Positions 43,360 through 50,410 of a stretch of DNA of 54,972 bases are shown piece after piece. A program made the position numbers and the translations under genes. Location of the stretch: positions 1 through 54,972 of the forward strand of contig JANSWY010000028.1 in the NCBI GenBank assembly GCA_024743255.1, in the 5' to 3' direction. The notes below the pieces were generated by a model. The model worked only from the letters and a program-made list of their open reading frames with translations. It was not told the DNA's origin and did not search any database. The DNA comes from a bacterium. Lineage in GTDB: Bacteria; Bacteroidota; Bacteroidia; Cytophagales; Cyclobacteriaceae. Within the stretch, counting starts at the first letter, position 1. Every line of letters begins with the position of its first letter.

Positions 43360-44196
43360 CTACGCCATCACAGAAACCATCTCCAATACCTGCATCCCCA
43401 ACTTTCGATTACCAGATATTTCAACCTTCTCCATAACTTCCTCAGGTCTCAAACTCTTAGAAAACAACTTCCAGGAAATATCAAATGGAATGGTAACTAT
43501 AGCATCTGGGCTTTTATCAGTCCTATCCACCAACCTCCATTTATCAGATTTTTCTAAATACCATGCACCTCCAGCATCTGATGTGACTTGAGCTTCTATT
43601 ATGGTACCAGCGTCAGCTTCTACCGATCTAAAAGTATGAGGAAGCGCCATAAAAAAAGTGTCAATCACCGGATAGAAATATTCTTTATTCATGATGGACA
43701 TGTCACCAATCGTATCCCTGATTTGCTGCTGATGATGCCATCTTTCTGTGTATTCTCTGGCAATATGCATCCAGTTCAGACTTTCGTCTTCACCTGCCCA
43801 TGAAACAGCGAAAATAGCTTTGTCAAATGGATCCAATGAACAATAGTAATCCGAAACCATATCGCCAGTCAATTCCAGAAGCATGGTAATTACCTGAGGA
43901 CTTAGTCTTTTCGATGCATTGACCCAATCAGCATTTAGCTTATTCAGCCAATCCACCAAATCCTGGTAGCCATTAATCTCAGGCATTGGATCACCAAAAT
44001 ACTGATCTCTTTGAAGTGATAATACTCTTAAGTTCCCGTCAAGCAGGTGACTCGCAACATCTTTGACTTTCCATTCTTTGGCAATGGTCTGATTATTCCA
44101 ATCTGATGGGGAAAGTGATTTTAATAATTCAATAAGTTTTTTGTCGAGAGGGTGGAAGAGGTCTCGGGGATCGATGGGGATTTTTTGTTGCTTCAT
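43360..44196 (-). CDS. DinB/MDMPI-like protein (maleylpyruvate isomerase N-terminal type)
   Basis: 278 residues. The N-terminal half has the four-helix MDMPI/DinB pattern LIELLKSLSPSDWNNQTIAKEWKVKDVASHLLDGNLRVLSLQRDQYFG, with the metal-ligand His in VASHLLDG and a further EYTERWHHQQQIRD helix. The C-terminal part (AGGAWYLEKSDKWRLVDRT...VTIPFDISWKLFSKSLRPEEV) is SCP2-like. Members are metal-dependent thiol-transfer enzymes, but mycothiol is not known in Bacteroidota, so the thiol partner here is open. A terminator-like hairpin separates it from the SDR gene upstream. Confidence 0.78.
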   Translation of the reverse strand: MKQQKIPIDPRDLFHPLDKKLIELLKSLSPSDWNNQTIAKEWKVKDVASHLLDGNLRVLSLQRDQYFGDPMPEINGYQDLVDWLNKLNADWVNASKRLSPQVITMLLELTGDMVSDYYCSLDPFDKAIFAVSWAGEDESLNWMHIAREYTERWHHQQQIRDTIGDMSIMNKEYFYPVIDTFFMALPHTFRSVEADAGTIIEAQVTSDAGGAWYLEKSDKWRLVDRTDKSPDAIVTIPFDISWKLFSKSLRPEEVMEKVEISGNRKLGMQVLEMVSVMA

Positions 44197-44238
44197 GATG
44201 GATTAACCTTTGATGTAATCTAGGAATTATGAAGCAAA

Positions 44239-44272
44239 AGACCCCAGAGGAACTCATTAAACTCTGGGGTCT
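44239..44272 (-). terminator. Intrinsic terminator of the SDR gene
   Basis: Perfect 11-bp stem (AGACCCCAGAG at 44239-44249 with CTCTGGGGTCT at 44262-44272) and 12-base loop. On the minus strand the stem runs directly into TTTT, 16 bases after the SDR stop codon. Confidence 0.8.
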
Positions 44273-44287
44273 AGAATATTCTAATTT

Positions 44288-45265
44288 TTAAAGTGCGAAT
44301 TCACCAACAGCCTTCTCACATCCTTCCCAGTTGATATTGATCGTTTCATCTGAGTAAAGGAATTCTTCTGGCTCCAATAAATCAGGGAAACCTGACCAAC
44401 CTTCTGTTGGACCATAGAAGTTTCCGGGTTTAGCTTCGCTATCCATTGAAGCTCTGATGATGCCTGTTGCACCATCTTCCGGTGATTGTGCTCTTTGCAT
44501 GAACTCAGACTCAGCATCCATACCACCAGTTTCTGCAGTAGTGACCTGTAAGTTAGTTGCAGCCAATCCTGGGTGTGCCAGCAACGGAAGAACATTAGTT
44601 ACACCAGCTTCTTCCAGTTTTTTCTTCAAACCATAAGTAAAGGCACAGTTGGCCAGTTTAGTTTGGTGATATCTTTCCCATCTTGGTCCCTGGAAACCAT
44701 TGTTTTCTTCTTCAGTTCCATCTCCGCCAAGATTTCCTCCATTCTTTCCGAAGTACTCCGCAGAAAGAGGTCCTCCAAGTCTTGCCATGGAAGAGTGATT
44801 TACGATTCTTGCTTCATCACTTTCTTTCAAAAGTGGGTAAAGCTCCTTGGTTAGAAGGAAATGCGAAATCACATTTGTTTGCATCTGTACATCATAACCA
44901 TCGTTTGTTGCTTTGTCTGGTAATGCCATTACACCAGCATTATTAACCAGTACATCCAGCACTTCGTAATTTGCTTTGATTTGATCAGTTGCTGCTCTTA
45001 CGCTATCAAAGTTTTGTAAGTCGCATGCTACCGCTTCAAATTTGCCATTTGGCACTTCTGAAGTTAGGCTTTCCAGTGACTTTTGGGATCTTTCACTTTC
45101 TCTATTGAGCAAGATCACTGTTGCTCCTTTTTTAGCCAGTTCTCTTGCGCATACATAGCCAGTACCGCTTGTAGTTCCGGTTACTGCTGCTACTTTCCCG
45201 GTCATATCCTGGGAATGGTTGTTTATTACTTCATCCAGGTGAAGTGTTTTGATTTGGTTTGTCAT
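44288..45265 (-). CDS. Short-chain dehydrogenase/reductase
   Basis: 325 residues. Classical Rossmann SDR: cofactor motif TGTTSGTG (about residues 30-37, the TGxxxGxG pattern), LVNNAGVMA (about 105-113), a Ser in VNHSSMA and the catalytic YHQTK (Tyr and Lys four apart, about 199-203). Ser/Arg after the second strand (LLNRESERS) favours NADPH. The length and the long insertion after the Ser resemble the retinol-dehydrogenase/WW-oxidoreductase-like group. Substrate unknown. Its own promoter box and terminator make it monocistronic. Confidence 0.9.
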   Translation of the reverse strand: MTNQIKTLHLDEVINNHSQDMTGKVAAVTGTTSGTGYVCARELAKKGATVILLNRESERSQKSLESLTSEVPNGKFEAVACDLQNFDSVRAATDQIKANYEVLDVLVNNAGVMALPDKATNDGYDVQMQTNVISHFLLTKELYPLLKESDEARIVNHSSMARLGGPLSAEYFGKNGGNLGGDGTEEENNGFQGPRWERYHQTKLANCAFTYGLKKKLEEAGVTNVLPLLAHPGLAATNLQVTTAETGGMDAESEFMQRAQSPEDGATGIIRASMDSEAKPGNFYGPTEGWSGFPDLLEPEEFLYSDETININWEGCEKAVGEFAL

Positions 45266-45290
45266 GATCTATTTCTTTAATGTTATGATT

Positions 45291-45298
45291 CAAAGGTA
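45291..45298 (-). promoter_or_regulatory. Bacteroidota -7 box for the SDR gene
   Basis: TACCTTTG on the minus strand, 25 bases upstream of the ATG at 45265. No good -33 box. Confidence 0.45.
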
Positions 45299-45382
45299 TG
45301 ATCAGGTCTTGTCTTTGGTTTACACATATTTCTGAGTGAGTAACACAAAATCCTGATCTTCAAAATAAATTCCCGAATTGAC

Positions 45383-46462
45383 CTACATCTTAACTTTCAT
45401 GATGTAATATGGCAATACAGATTCATCCTCTCCACCAGTGAATGCGGGCGATTTGTGAAGTTGATTCACGGCAACATACAACCAGCCATCCGGACCAATC
45501 CTAACATTATCCGGCCATACAATCCTTGGATCTTTTCCCAACACTTTCAATTCTCCATTCTCCAATACATCAATACTCCCATTTCCTAAATTGGTGAAAT
45601 AATGTTTGCCATCCCCAGTAGCCACACCATCTGAAATTGGTTTTGGACCAACGGTCTTCAAACTACTTTTAATCACCTCATCACTTTCTCCATTTCTAAA
45701 ACCAGCTGCAGCTACACTATACCATGTTTCGCCATTCATTGCTCCAAAGTAAATAGTTTCCCGATCATCGGAAATCGTAATTGGATTAATTCCAACTCTG
45801 GCAGGAGCACCCTGAAAGTTTTGAATCTCTCCATCTATAACCATATCAATATCCTCCGATAACATGGTGCTATCGGTGAATTTTCTGAATGTGTTGTTTT
45901 TAATATCAATGGCGATAATTCCAGTATCACCAAAATCAGCCAGGTAAACCCATTCATTCACATCATCTATTGCCAAATCCTGTGCGAAGCTTGTTTTTGG
46001 AGCAATGTCTCCTGGAACTTCAAATCTGAATAGTTCTTCACCAGTTTCCACTTGAAAGGCAAAGACTCTGGTCTTTCCGGTTGATAGTCCGGCATCAACC
46101 ACCCAAAGACGGTCTTTATTATCTACAATTACACCAAGTGGGGTATCCAATCCTGTAGTCACCTCAATACCATTAGGAGTTTGAAAACTGCTATCAGGGA
46201 AGGCAGAGTAGCTTCCATCTGGAAATACTTCCACCAATTGAAGATCTTGTCTTCTCAATGGATGAACAGTCATGAATACTCCTCCTTTTTTGGAAACAGC
46301 TACGTTTCCCGGGTTGATCTCCAGTTCTGCATAGACTTCTACATTTCCGGGAGGTGTTGGTTTACTTTGAGTTTGTTCGTCTGGTTGTTTTTTTGAGTTT
46401 GACTGACAACCAATTAAAATGACACTGAGCAATGCAAGGATGCTTAGGTAGTGTTTTAACAT
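45383..46462 (-). CDS. Major royal jelly/SMP-30-like beta-propeller lipoprotein
   Basis: 359 residues with lipoprotein signal (lipobox VILIGC) followed by a Lys/Gln/Pro-rich linker. The mature part is a six-bladed propeller of the royal-jelly/yellow type: DTPLGVIVDNKDRLWVVDAGL, QDLAIDDVNEWVYLADFGDTGIIAID, GINPITISDDRETIYFGAMNG, SDGVATGDGKHYFTNLGNGSI and WPDNVRIGPDGWLYVAVNQLH are the successive blades. Insect members bind small amines; bacterial ones are often annotated as dopachrome-tautomerase-related or gluconolactonase-like. The Asp residues in the blade loops suggest a bound metal. Anchored in the envelope; substrate unknown. Confidence 0.83.
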   Translation of the reverse strand: MLKHYLSILALLSVILIGCQSNSKKQPDEQTQSKPTPPGNVEVYAELEINPGNVAVSKKGGVFMTVHPLRRQDLQLVEVFPDGSYSAFPDSSFQTPNGIEVTTGLDTPLGVIVDNKDRLWVVDAGLSTGKTRVFAFQVETGEELFRFEVPGDIAPKTSFAQDLAIDDVNEWVYLADFGDTGIIAIDIKNNTFRKFTDSTMLSEDIDMVIDGEIQNFQGAPARVGINPITISDDRETIYFGAMNGETWYSVAAAGFRNGESDEVIKSSLKTVGPKPISDGVATGDGKHYFTNLGNGSIDVLENGELKVLGKDPRIVWPDNVRIGPDGWLYVAVNQLHKSPAFTGGEDESVLPYYIMKVKM

Positions 46463-46526
46463 TTGTGTTTTCTTTTAAAGTTTCAGATTGCAACATTCGA
46501 TGTAGATAAATAGTGCCAAAGTGGAC

Positions 46527-46979
46527 CTAACTCTTATCCACAATTTTCACGATCTTATCATCATTGAATTCAAACAAGGATTCTCCTTTTAAGTTCAGCG
46601 TATCTCCGGCTTTCATTCCGTTGGGAAGATCTATTTTGAGCACCGCACTATAATCAATTTTTACAGTAACAGATTTCTCATTGAAATCCCACTCCTCCAC
46701 AGTTTGCTTCCGACTAGAGAAATACCCTGTAGCAGCTTCAGCTTGTTGTTGAAATGCATCTCTTCCATCTGTTCTAAGGTCTACAGCACCGTTAGAAACA
46801 TTTTCAAATACCACATTTTCATCCAGGTTTTTGATCATACCCGGGATATCAAAACTATTGTAAGAATTGATATAGCTCTCGATGATTTCTTTCTGCTGAT
46901 CTTTCATGGTTGGTTTAGTTTGACAGCTTGTAACAATTGAGAAAATTAAGATCGGTACTAATCTTGAAATGGTGTTCAT
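46527..46979 (-). CDS. NTF2-like lipoprotein
   Basis: 150 residues with lipobox IVTSC. The mature part has the SnoaL/NTF2 cone pattern: QKEIIESYINSYNSFDIPGMIKNLDENVVFENVSNG, a helix DAFQQQAEAATGYF and paired long strands ending LFEFNDDKIVKIVD. No catalytic residues can be assigned. It lies 64 bases upstream of the royal-jelly-like lipoprotein on the same strand, so the two may form one transcription unit. Confidence 0.75.
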   Translation of the reverse strand: MNTISRLVPILIFSIVTSCQTKPTMKDQQKEIIESYINSYNSFDIPGMIKNLDENVVFENVSNGAVDLRTDGRDAFQQQAEAATGYFSSRKQTVEEWDFNEKSVTVKIDYSAVLKIDLPNGMKAGDTLNLKGESLFEFNDDKIVKIVDKS

Positions 46980-47047
46980 GATTAATATGGTTTGGCTTTA
47001 TTAAAGCTAATCTTTAATTCTGAATCATTCAGTGGAAATGAGTTCTT

Positions 47048-47150
47048 ATTTGGTTGTTGATGGATTGGTAGATCGTCCTTGTGACCCTCAAAATACCTAG
47101 TTCTGGGTATTTTTAAATGGTTGGGGATTGGGGATATTTATGGTTTAAAG
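47048..47150. repeat. Interspersed intergenic repeat, copy 1
   Basis: One of three copies. Shared parts are an identical 28-base core (47089-47116) with the dyad AAAATACC...GGTATTTT and, exactly nine bases later, the box GATTGGGGATATTTATG (47126-47142). This copy also shares about 40 bases 5' of the core (TGTTGATGGATT...ATCGTC) with copy 3. It lies 5' of the ATPase gene. Confidence 0.75.
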
Positions 47151-47152
47151 TA

Positions 47153-47166
47153 TTGACAGTTGTCAA
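47153..47166. promoter_or_regulatory. Dyad upstream of the ATPase gene
   Basis: TTGACA-GT-TGTCAA, a 6-bp inverted repeat with two-base centre, just after repeat copy 1. Possible operator; it is absent from the otherwise similar region before 49276. Confidence 0.35.
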
Positions 47167-47283
47167 TGATTCATCAATGCACGATATTCCCAATTGTAGT
47201 CGTATGTAAATGTTTAAATACGGTTAGGTCGTTAACAATGAGTGATTTGAGTGCGATTGGTGGGAGAAATTGAGAGGTGGATA

Positions 47284-47324
47284 GCACGCATAAAGTGCGT
47301 GTTATATAATATTAGCCGTTATAG
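47284..47324 (+). promoter_or_regulatory. Hairpin and boundary motif before the ATPase start
   Basis: CACGCA-TAAAG-TGCGTG hairpin (about 47285-47301) followed by TTAGCCGTTATAG, which touches the ATG. A diverged version (AACACTTATAAAGGGCGTTT...GTTATAG) precedes the gene at 49276. The TTAGCCGTTATA here is the inverse of TATAAACGGCTAA at the stop codon (48802-48814) apart from one extra A, so the gene is framed by an inverted repeat. Confidence 0.5.
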
Positions 47325-48806
47325 ATGATAGACAAAATAATCAGTATAAAGAATGTTGGAAGGTTCTCTGATTTTTCTGTCAGAGGAGGAACTCTTTGGA
47401 ATGGAACTTTTAAAAAGATAAATGTCATCTATGCTGTCAATGGATCAGGTAAAACTACATTGACCAGTATTCTAAAGTCATTGAAATCCAATAGCCCCAA
47501 ACTTGTAAATATTAAGAGATCTTTTTCAACTGGGGGGGATCCATCTATTACGATTAAAGACGACTCAAATAATCTATACGAATTTAAAGATAATGGCTGG
47601 TCAAAACCATTAAGTCAAATGGAAATTTTTGACATCCATTTTGTAGAGGATTACTTATTCACTGGCTCAACATCTACTAAAAGAACAAGGGAAGGATTGT
47701 TTGAACTTTTATTGGGTTCTGGAGGGTTAGAATTTAAAAAGAAGGGAAAGAAAATAATCAAACAAAAGCTGGCCTATGAAGAGCAACTGAAACCATTCAG
47801 AAGAAGAAAAAAAGGAACACCTGAGGTTTTAGAGCCAATTAGTGATATTAAGGAAAAGCTTTCTTTAGTCAGTGAGGAACTCAATACTCTTATTTCATCT
47901 TTCAATGATTTTGCTGAACCTGTTTATAAAAAGCAAATTCATATTACCAATCAATATTTAACCAAGTTCGCTCCGTACATAAAAGTGACTGGCCTAAAGA
48001 ATCAACGAGGTAGAGGGACACAAGAATATGAAGTATTTAGAACTTATTTAACACTCGATGTACATGGACATGCTATTGAATTCCTGCAACCCGATTATAT
48101 CAGAAATGTTGGAAATGTAAAGTTTACCTTAAGCGAAGGTGATAAAAGTGCACTTGCGTTGAGTTTCTTTCTCGCACGATTAGAAATACTTGGAGTATCC
48201 AACAAAATTGTTGTCTTTGACGATCCAATTTCAAGTTTCGATTATGGAAGAAAAACTCGAACGATAAATGAATTGGCTAGGTTAGCTTCGAAATGTGAAC
48301 AGTTTTTCATTTTGACCCATGATATTTTCTTTGCAAAAGAAATAACTGATAAACTATCATTTCTAGAAGTCCAAAATGTCAAAGTTGAATTTAATGGAAC
48401 GACCAGTAAACTGAACGGTCACGACATTAATACAGAGACAGAAACTCGACTTAAAACTGAAATAAGAATAGTCCAAGACTTTATAGATAATGGTTCATCT
48501 AGCAAAGAAGATAACCTCAAAATTTTAAGATGTTTGAGACCAATCTTAGAGGGTGCGATTAAGTCCAAATACTTTGACAATGTGGACTACAATAATTGGT
48601 TAGGTGATATAATCCAGAAAATAAAAGATTCTGAACACCCTGAAAGGCTTCATAAACTGACACCCTTACTTCAAGATATAATTGATATAAATGATTTTAC
48701 GAAAGAGTATCATCATGCAAACTCTGAATTCAAACCAGACAGGATAAATCCACTAGAATTGTCACAGTTTGCCAAACTGACAATTGAAACTTACTACAAG
48801 ATATAA
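47325..48806 (+). CDS. Compact ABC/AAA_13-type ATPase, candidate defence protein
   Basis: 493 residues. Walker A is YAVNGSGKTTL (Lys43, with Ala instead of the usual first Gly). The ABC-type signature is LSEGDKSALALSFFLARLE (from Leu269), Walker B is KIVVFDDPISSFD (Asp299-Asp300) and the H-loop is FILTHD (His332). The D-loop SSFD and signature place it with the AAA_13/RloC-like SMC-type ATPases. Such proteins usually have a coiled coil of several hundred residues between Walker A and the signature; here it is only about 120 residues, and no anticodon-nuclease or TOPRIM domain is visible. The C-terminal 150 residues are helical and could be the effector. Homologous ATPases occur in phage-defence and restriction loci; the role here is inferred. 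Confidence 0.8.
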   Translation: MIDKIISIKNVGRFSDFSVRGGTLWNGTFKKINVIYAVNGSGKTTLTSILKSLKSNSPKLVNIKRSFSTGGDPSITIKDDSNNLYEFKDNGWSKPLSQMEIFDIHFVEDYLFTGSTSTKRTREGLFELLLGSGGLEFKKKGKKIIKQKLAYEEQLKPFRRRKKGTPEVLEPISDIKEKLSLVSEELNTLISSFNDFAEPVYKKQIHITNQYLTKFAPYIKVTGLKNQRGRGTQEYEVFRTYLTLDVHGHAIEFLQPDYIRNVGNVKFTLSEGDKSALALSFFLARLEILGVSNKIVVFDDPISSFDYGRKTRTINELARLASKCEQFFILTHDIFFAKEITDKLSFLEVQNVKVEFNGTTSKLNGHDINTETETRLKTEIRIVQDFIDNGSSSKEDNLKILRCLRPILEGAIKSKYFDNVDYNNWLGDIIQKIKDSEHPERLHKLTPLLQDIIDINDFTKEYHHANSEFKPDRINPLELSQFAKLTIETYYKI

Positions 48807-48811
48807 ACGGC

Positions 48812-48840
48812 TAACAAGCACTAATCTTCCATAAGCTAAC
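48812..48840 (+). repeat. Gene-end boundary element, copy 1
   Basis: TAACAAGCACTAAT...GCTAAC, beginning six bases after the ATPase stop codon. Similar elements follow at 48995 and 50286, sharing TAACAARYAC and an ATA(A)GCNAAC-like end. Confidence 0.5.
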
Positions 48841-48876
48841 CCTATCTGGCTTAAGTTTAGCCAAGCGTAACTTTAG

Positions 48877-48987
48877 CCTACTCCAACTCGAAGTAAATTA
48901 ATAAATGAATTAAAGCTAATTAGCCCAATGAAATTAGTTGGGATCGAAGATGGACACATAAATGTCACTTATTATAAAATGGAATAA
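48877..48987 (+). pseudogene. Possible C-terminal gene remnant
   Basis: A short open stretch whose last 28 codons read INELKLISPM-KLVGIEDGHINVTYYKME then TAA, which looks like the end of a real protein. No start, domain or length to support an intact gene. The stop is followed after seven bases by the second gene-end element, as for intact genes nearby, so it may be a decayed cassette. Confidence 0.3.
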
Positions 48988-48994
48988 CAGAGCC

Positions 48995-49024
48995 TAACAA
49001 ACACAAAAAATAAATATGCGAACT
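48995..49024 (+). repeat. Gene-end boundary element, copy 2
   Basis: TAACAAACACAAAA...ATATGCGAACT, seven bases after the stop of the short remnant. About 24 of 29 positions agree with the copy at 50286 when single-base gaps are allowed. The preceding GCCTAAC fits the integron attC half-site pattern RYYYAAC. Confidence 0.5.
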
Positions 49025-49091
49025 CGAATCATATGCTGCCTTGCTATTGGAAATAGACCAAATAGGAAGGTGAGTTTAAACTACACCTCTC

Positions 49092-49166
49092 TGACACGAA
49101 CCTACAAAATACCTAGTTCTGGGTATTTTTAAATGGGAGTAGATTGGGGATATTTATGGTTTCGAG
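49092..49166. repeat. Interspersed intergenic repeat, copy 2
   Basis: Contains the identical 28-base core (49105-49132) and GATTGGGGATATTTATG (49142-49158) with the same nine-base spacing. It lacks the longer 5' part of copies 1 and 3. After it, the stretch GTGATTTTGTGCGTTG...GAAAGGTGAAAA to GTTATAG (49266-49272) matches the region before the ATPase gene, so the whole upstream region is related. Confidence 0.75.
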
Positions 49167-49275
49167 CACTTCCAATTATGTGATTTTGTGCGTTGTTGAT
49201 GGGTGAAAATGAAAGGTGAAAAACACTTATAAAGGGCGTTTACAATTATGTCATGAGCAATAAAGGTTATAGTCA

Positions 49276-49950
49276 ATGATAACTAGATATATTAAGGAAG
49301 ATATTGACAAATCAGATTACTCTGCTTTAAAAAAAGCAATCAAGTTAATTGAGAATTACCTTTTGAAAATTGACTACAGTTTCTTTGTTAGCAACAAATA
49401 CTATTTGAATGAACAAACACAATCCAATTTAACTCCATTTATAAAGTCAAATGCTCTCAGAATCACTCATGACGATTTTGTACATCAAATTACTAAAATT
49501 TTAGAGATTCATACTGAACTTGTTTACTATTCATTTAAGATTAAAATTGATTCCAATCAAGAGCTTAGTAACTCTTCAAGTTTTTCAAAAAAGTGGACAA
49601 AAGCGTTTAAGGAGATTTCTCATAATAGGGATATCCTAATTTGGTCTTTTACAAAGCACCAAGAAATTGCAAAGTCTAGCGAAATAAATTCTGAATTGAA
49701 AAATAGTTATGAACAGCTATTCAAGAATAAATTGAACTCATATTTTTTAGATACTTCAATTTTGATAGGTGAGCTTGAATTCAGACCAGAAAAGCTTGAT
49801 AAGAATAGATTTATAATAGATATGTCAGAAGTCAATATGGCTTCTAAATTAGAGGATTTAATCTTTGTTGTTGAAAACATTACAAATGATATCAACAAGA
49901 TGAATCGCAAAATAACGAAAATAAATAACGAAATAAATCAAAAATTATAA
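49276..49950 (+). CDS. Helical protein of unknown function, first of a coupled pair
   Basis: 224 residues, Lys/Asn/Ile-rich, no signal peptide or membrane segment, predicted nearly all helical with a coiled-coil C-terminus (VVENITNDINKMNRKITKINNEI). No family recognised; there is no TM helix or Cys pattern of bacterial gasdermins. Its stop overlaps the next start (TAATG), so the two products are made together. Together with the following coiled-coil protein and the CHAT protease it may form a sensor or substrate module; inference only. Confidence 0.65.
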   Translation: MITRYIKEDIDKSDYSALKKAIKLIENYLLKIDYSFFVSNKYYLNEQTQSNLTPFIKSNALRITHDDFVHQITKILEIHTELVYYSFKIKIDSNQELSNSSSFSKKWTKAFKEISHNRDILIWSFTKHQEIAKSSEINSELKNSYEQLFKNKLNSYFLDTSILIGELEFRPEKLDKNRFIIDMSEVNMASKLEDLIFVVENITNDINKMNRKITKINNEINQKL

Positions 49951-50288
49951 TGGGTTTTTTAGATAACAGACTCGGGAAGCTAATTGATACCGTAGGTGAA
50001 ATGAGAGAATCGTATATCACCATGTCAGCCAATTTTAAGCACCTTGAAACCTCTTATGATAAGTTTCGAGATACGACTGAAAAACAGATTGAAAAAATAA
50101 AGGAAGAGAATGTTAATATTTCAAGACGATTAACAAAAGTAGAGGGTACAATTGATTCTGTTCTAATGTCTTCTACCAAAGAGGCTCTTCAGAATATTTT
50201 CAGAGAGCATTTAGAAAACAATAAAAACTTGCCTTTAGAACAAGAGGAAGTCAAGAAGCTTCTGAATAAGAATAAAAAAAGCTTGTAA
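49950..50288 (+). CDS. Small coiled-coil protein
   Basis: 112 residues. Residues about 20-75 form a continuous coiled coil (ETSYDKFRDTTEKQIEKIKEENVNISRRLTKVEGTI), followed by a Lys-rich tail. The ATG shares its first base with the upstream stop (TAATG). The stop TAA is the first triplet of a gene-end element. Family not recognised; the layout resembles small adaptor proteins. Confidence 0.65.
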   Translation: MGFLDNRLGKLIDTVGEMRESYITMSANFKHLETSYDKFRDTTEKQIEKIKEENVNISRRLTKVEGTIDSVLMSSTKEALQNIFREHLENNKNLPLEQEEVKKLLNKNKKSL

Positions 50289-50313
50289 CAAATACTAAAA
50301 TGAATATGCTAAC
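50286..50313 (+). repeat. Gene-end boundary element, copy 3
   Basis: TAACAAATACTAAAATGAAT...GCTAAC; the stop codon of the coiled-coil gene is its first triplet. The last eleven bases agree best with copy 1 (GCTAAC) and the middle with copy 2 (AATATGC). Confidence 0.5.
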
Positions 50314-50410
50314 TGAGTTTTATGAAAAGATATTGCCAACCATAGACTTTTGTATATCTAGCTACAGCAACGAACACTCATTTTAGTCGGACGTTTGAAA
50401 ACATTAAGCA

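Noticed and set aside
44281-44595. A 104-residue frame inside the SDR gene
   Set aside because: It overlaps the SDR frame, which has all catalytic motifs; composition is that of an out-of-frame reading.
47325-48806. RloC anticodon nuclease
   Set aside because: The ATPase motifs fit, but the long coiled coil and nuclease part are missing.
49276-49950. Bacterial gasdermin as partner of the CHAT protease
   Set aside because: No gasdermin-like beta-rich N-terminal half or membrane-inserting segment is visible; the protein is helical.
47284-50313. True integron with attC sites
   Set aside because: No integrase, and the 5' boundary GTTATAG does not fit GTTRRRY; only one 3' motif fits RYYYAAC. 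Reported as cassette-like only.
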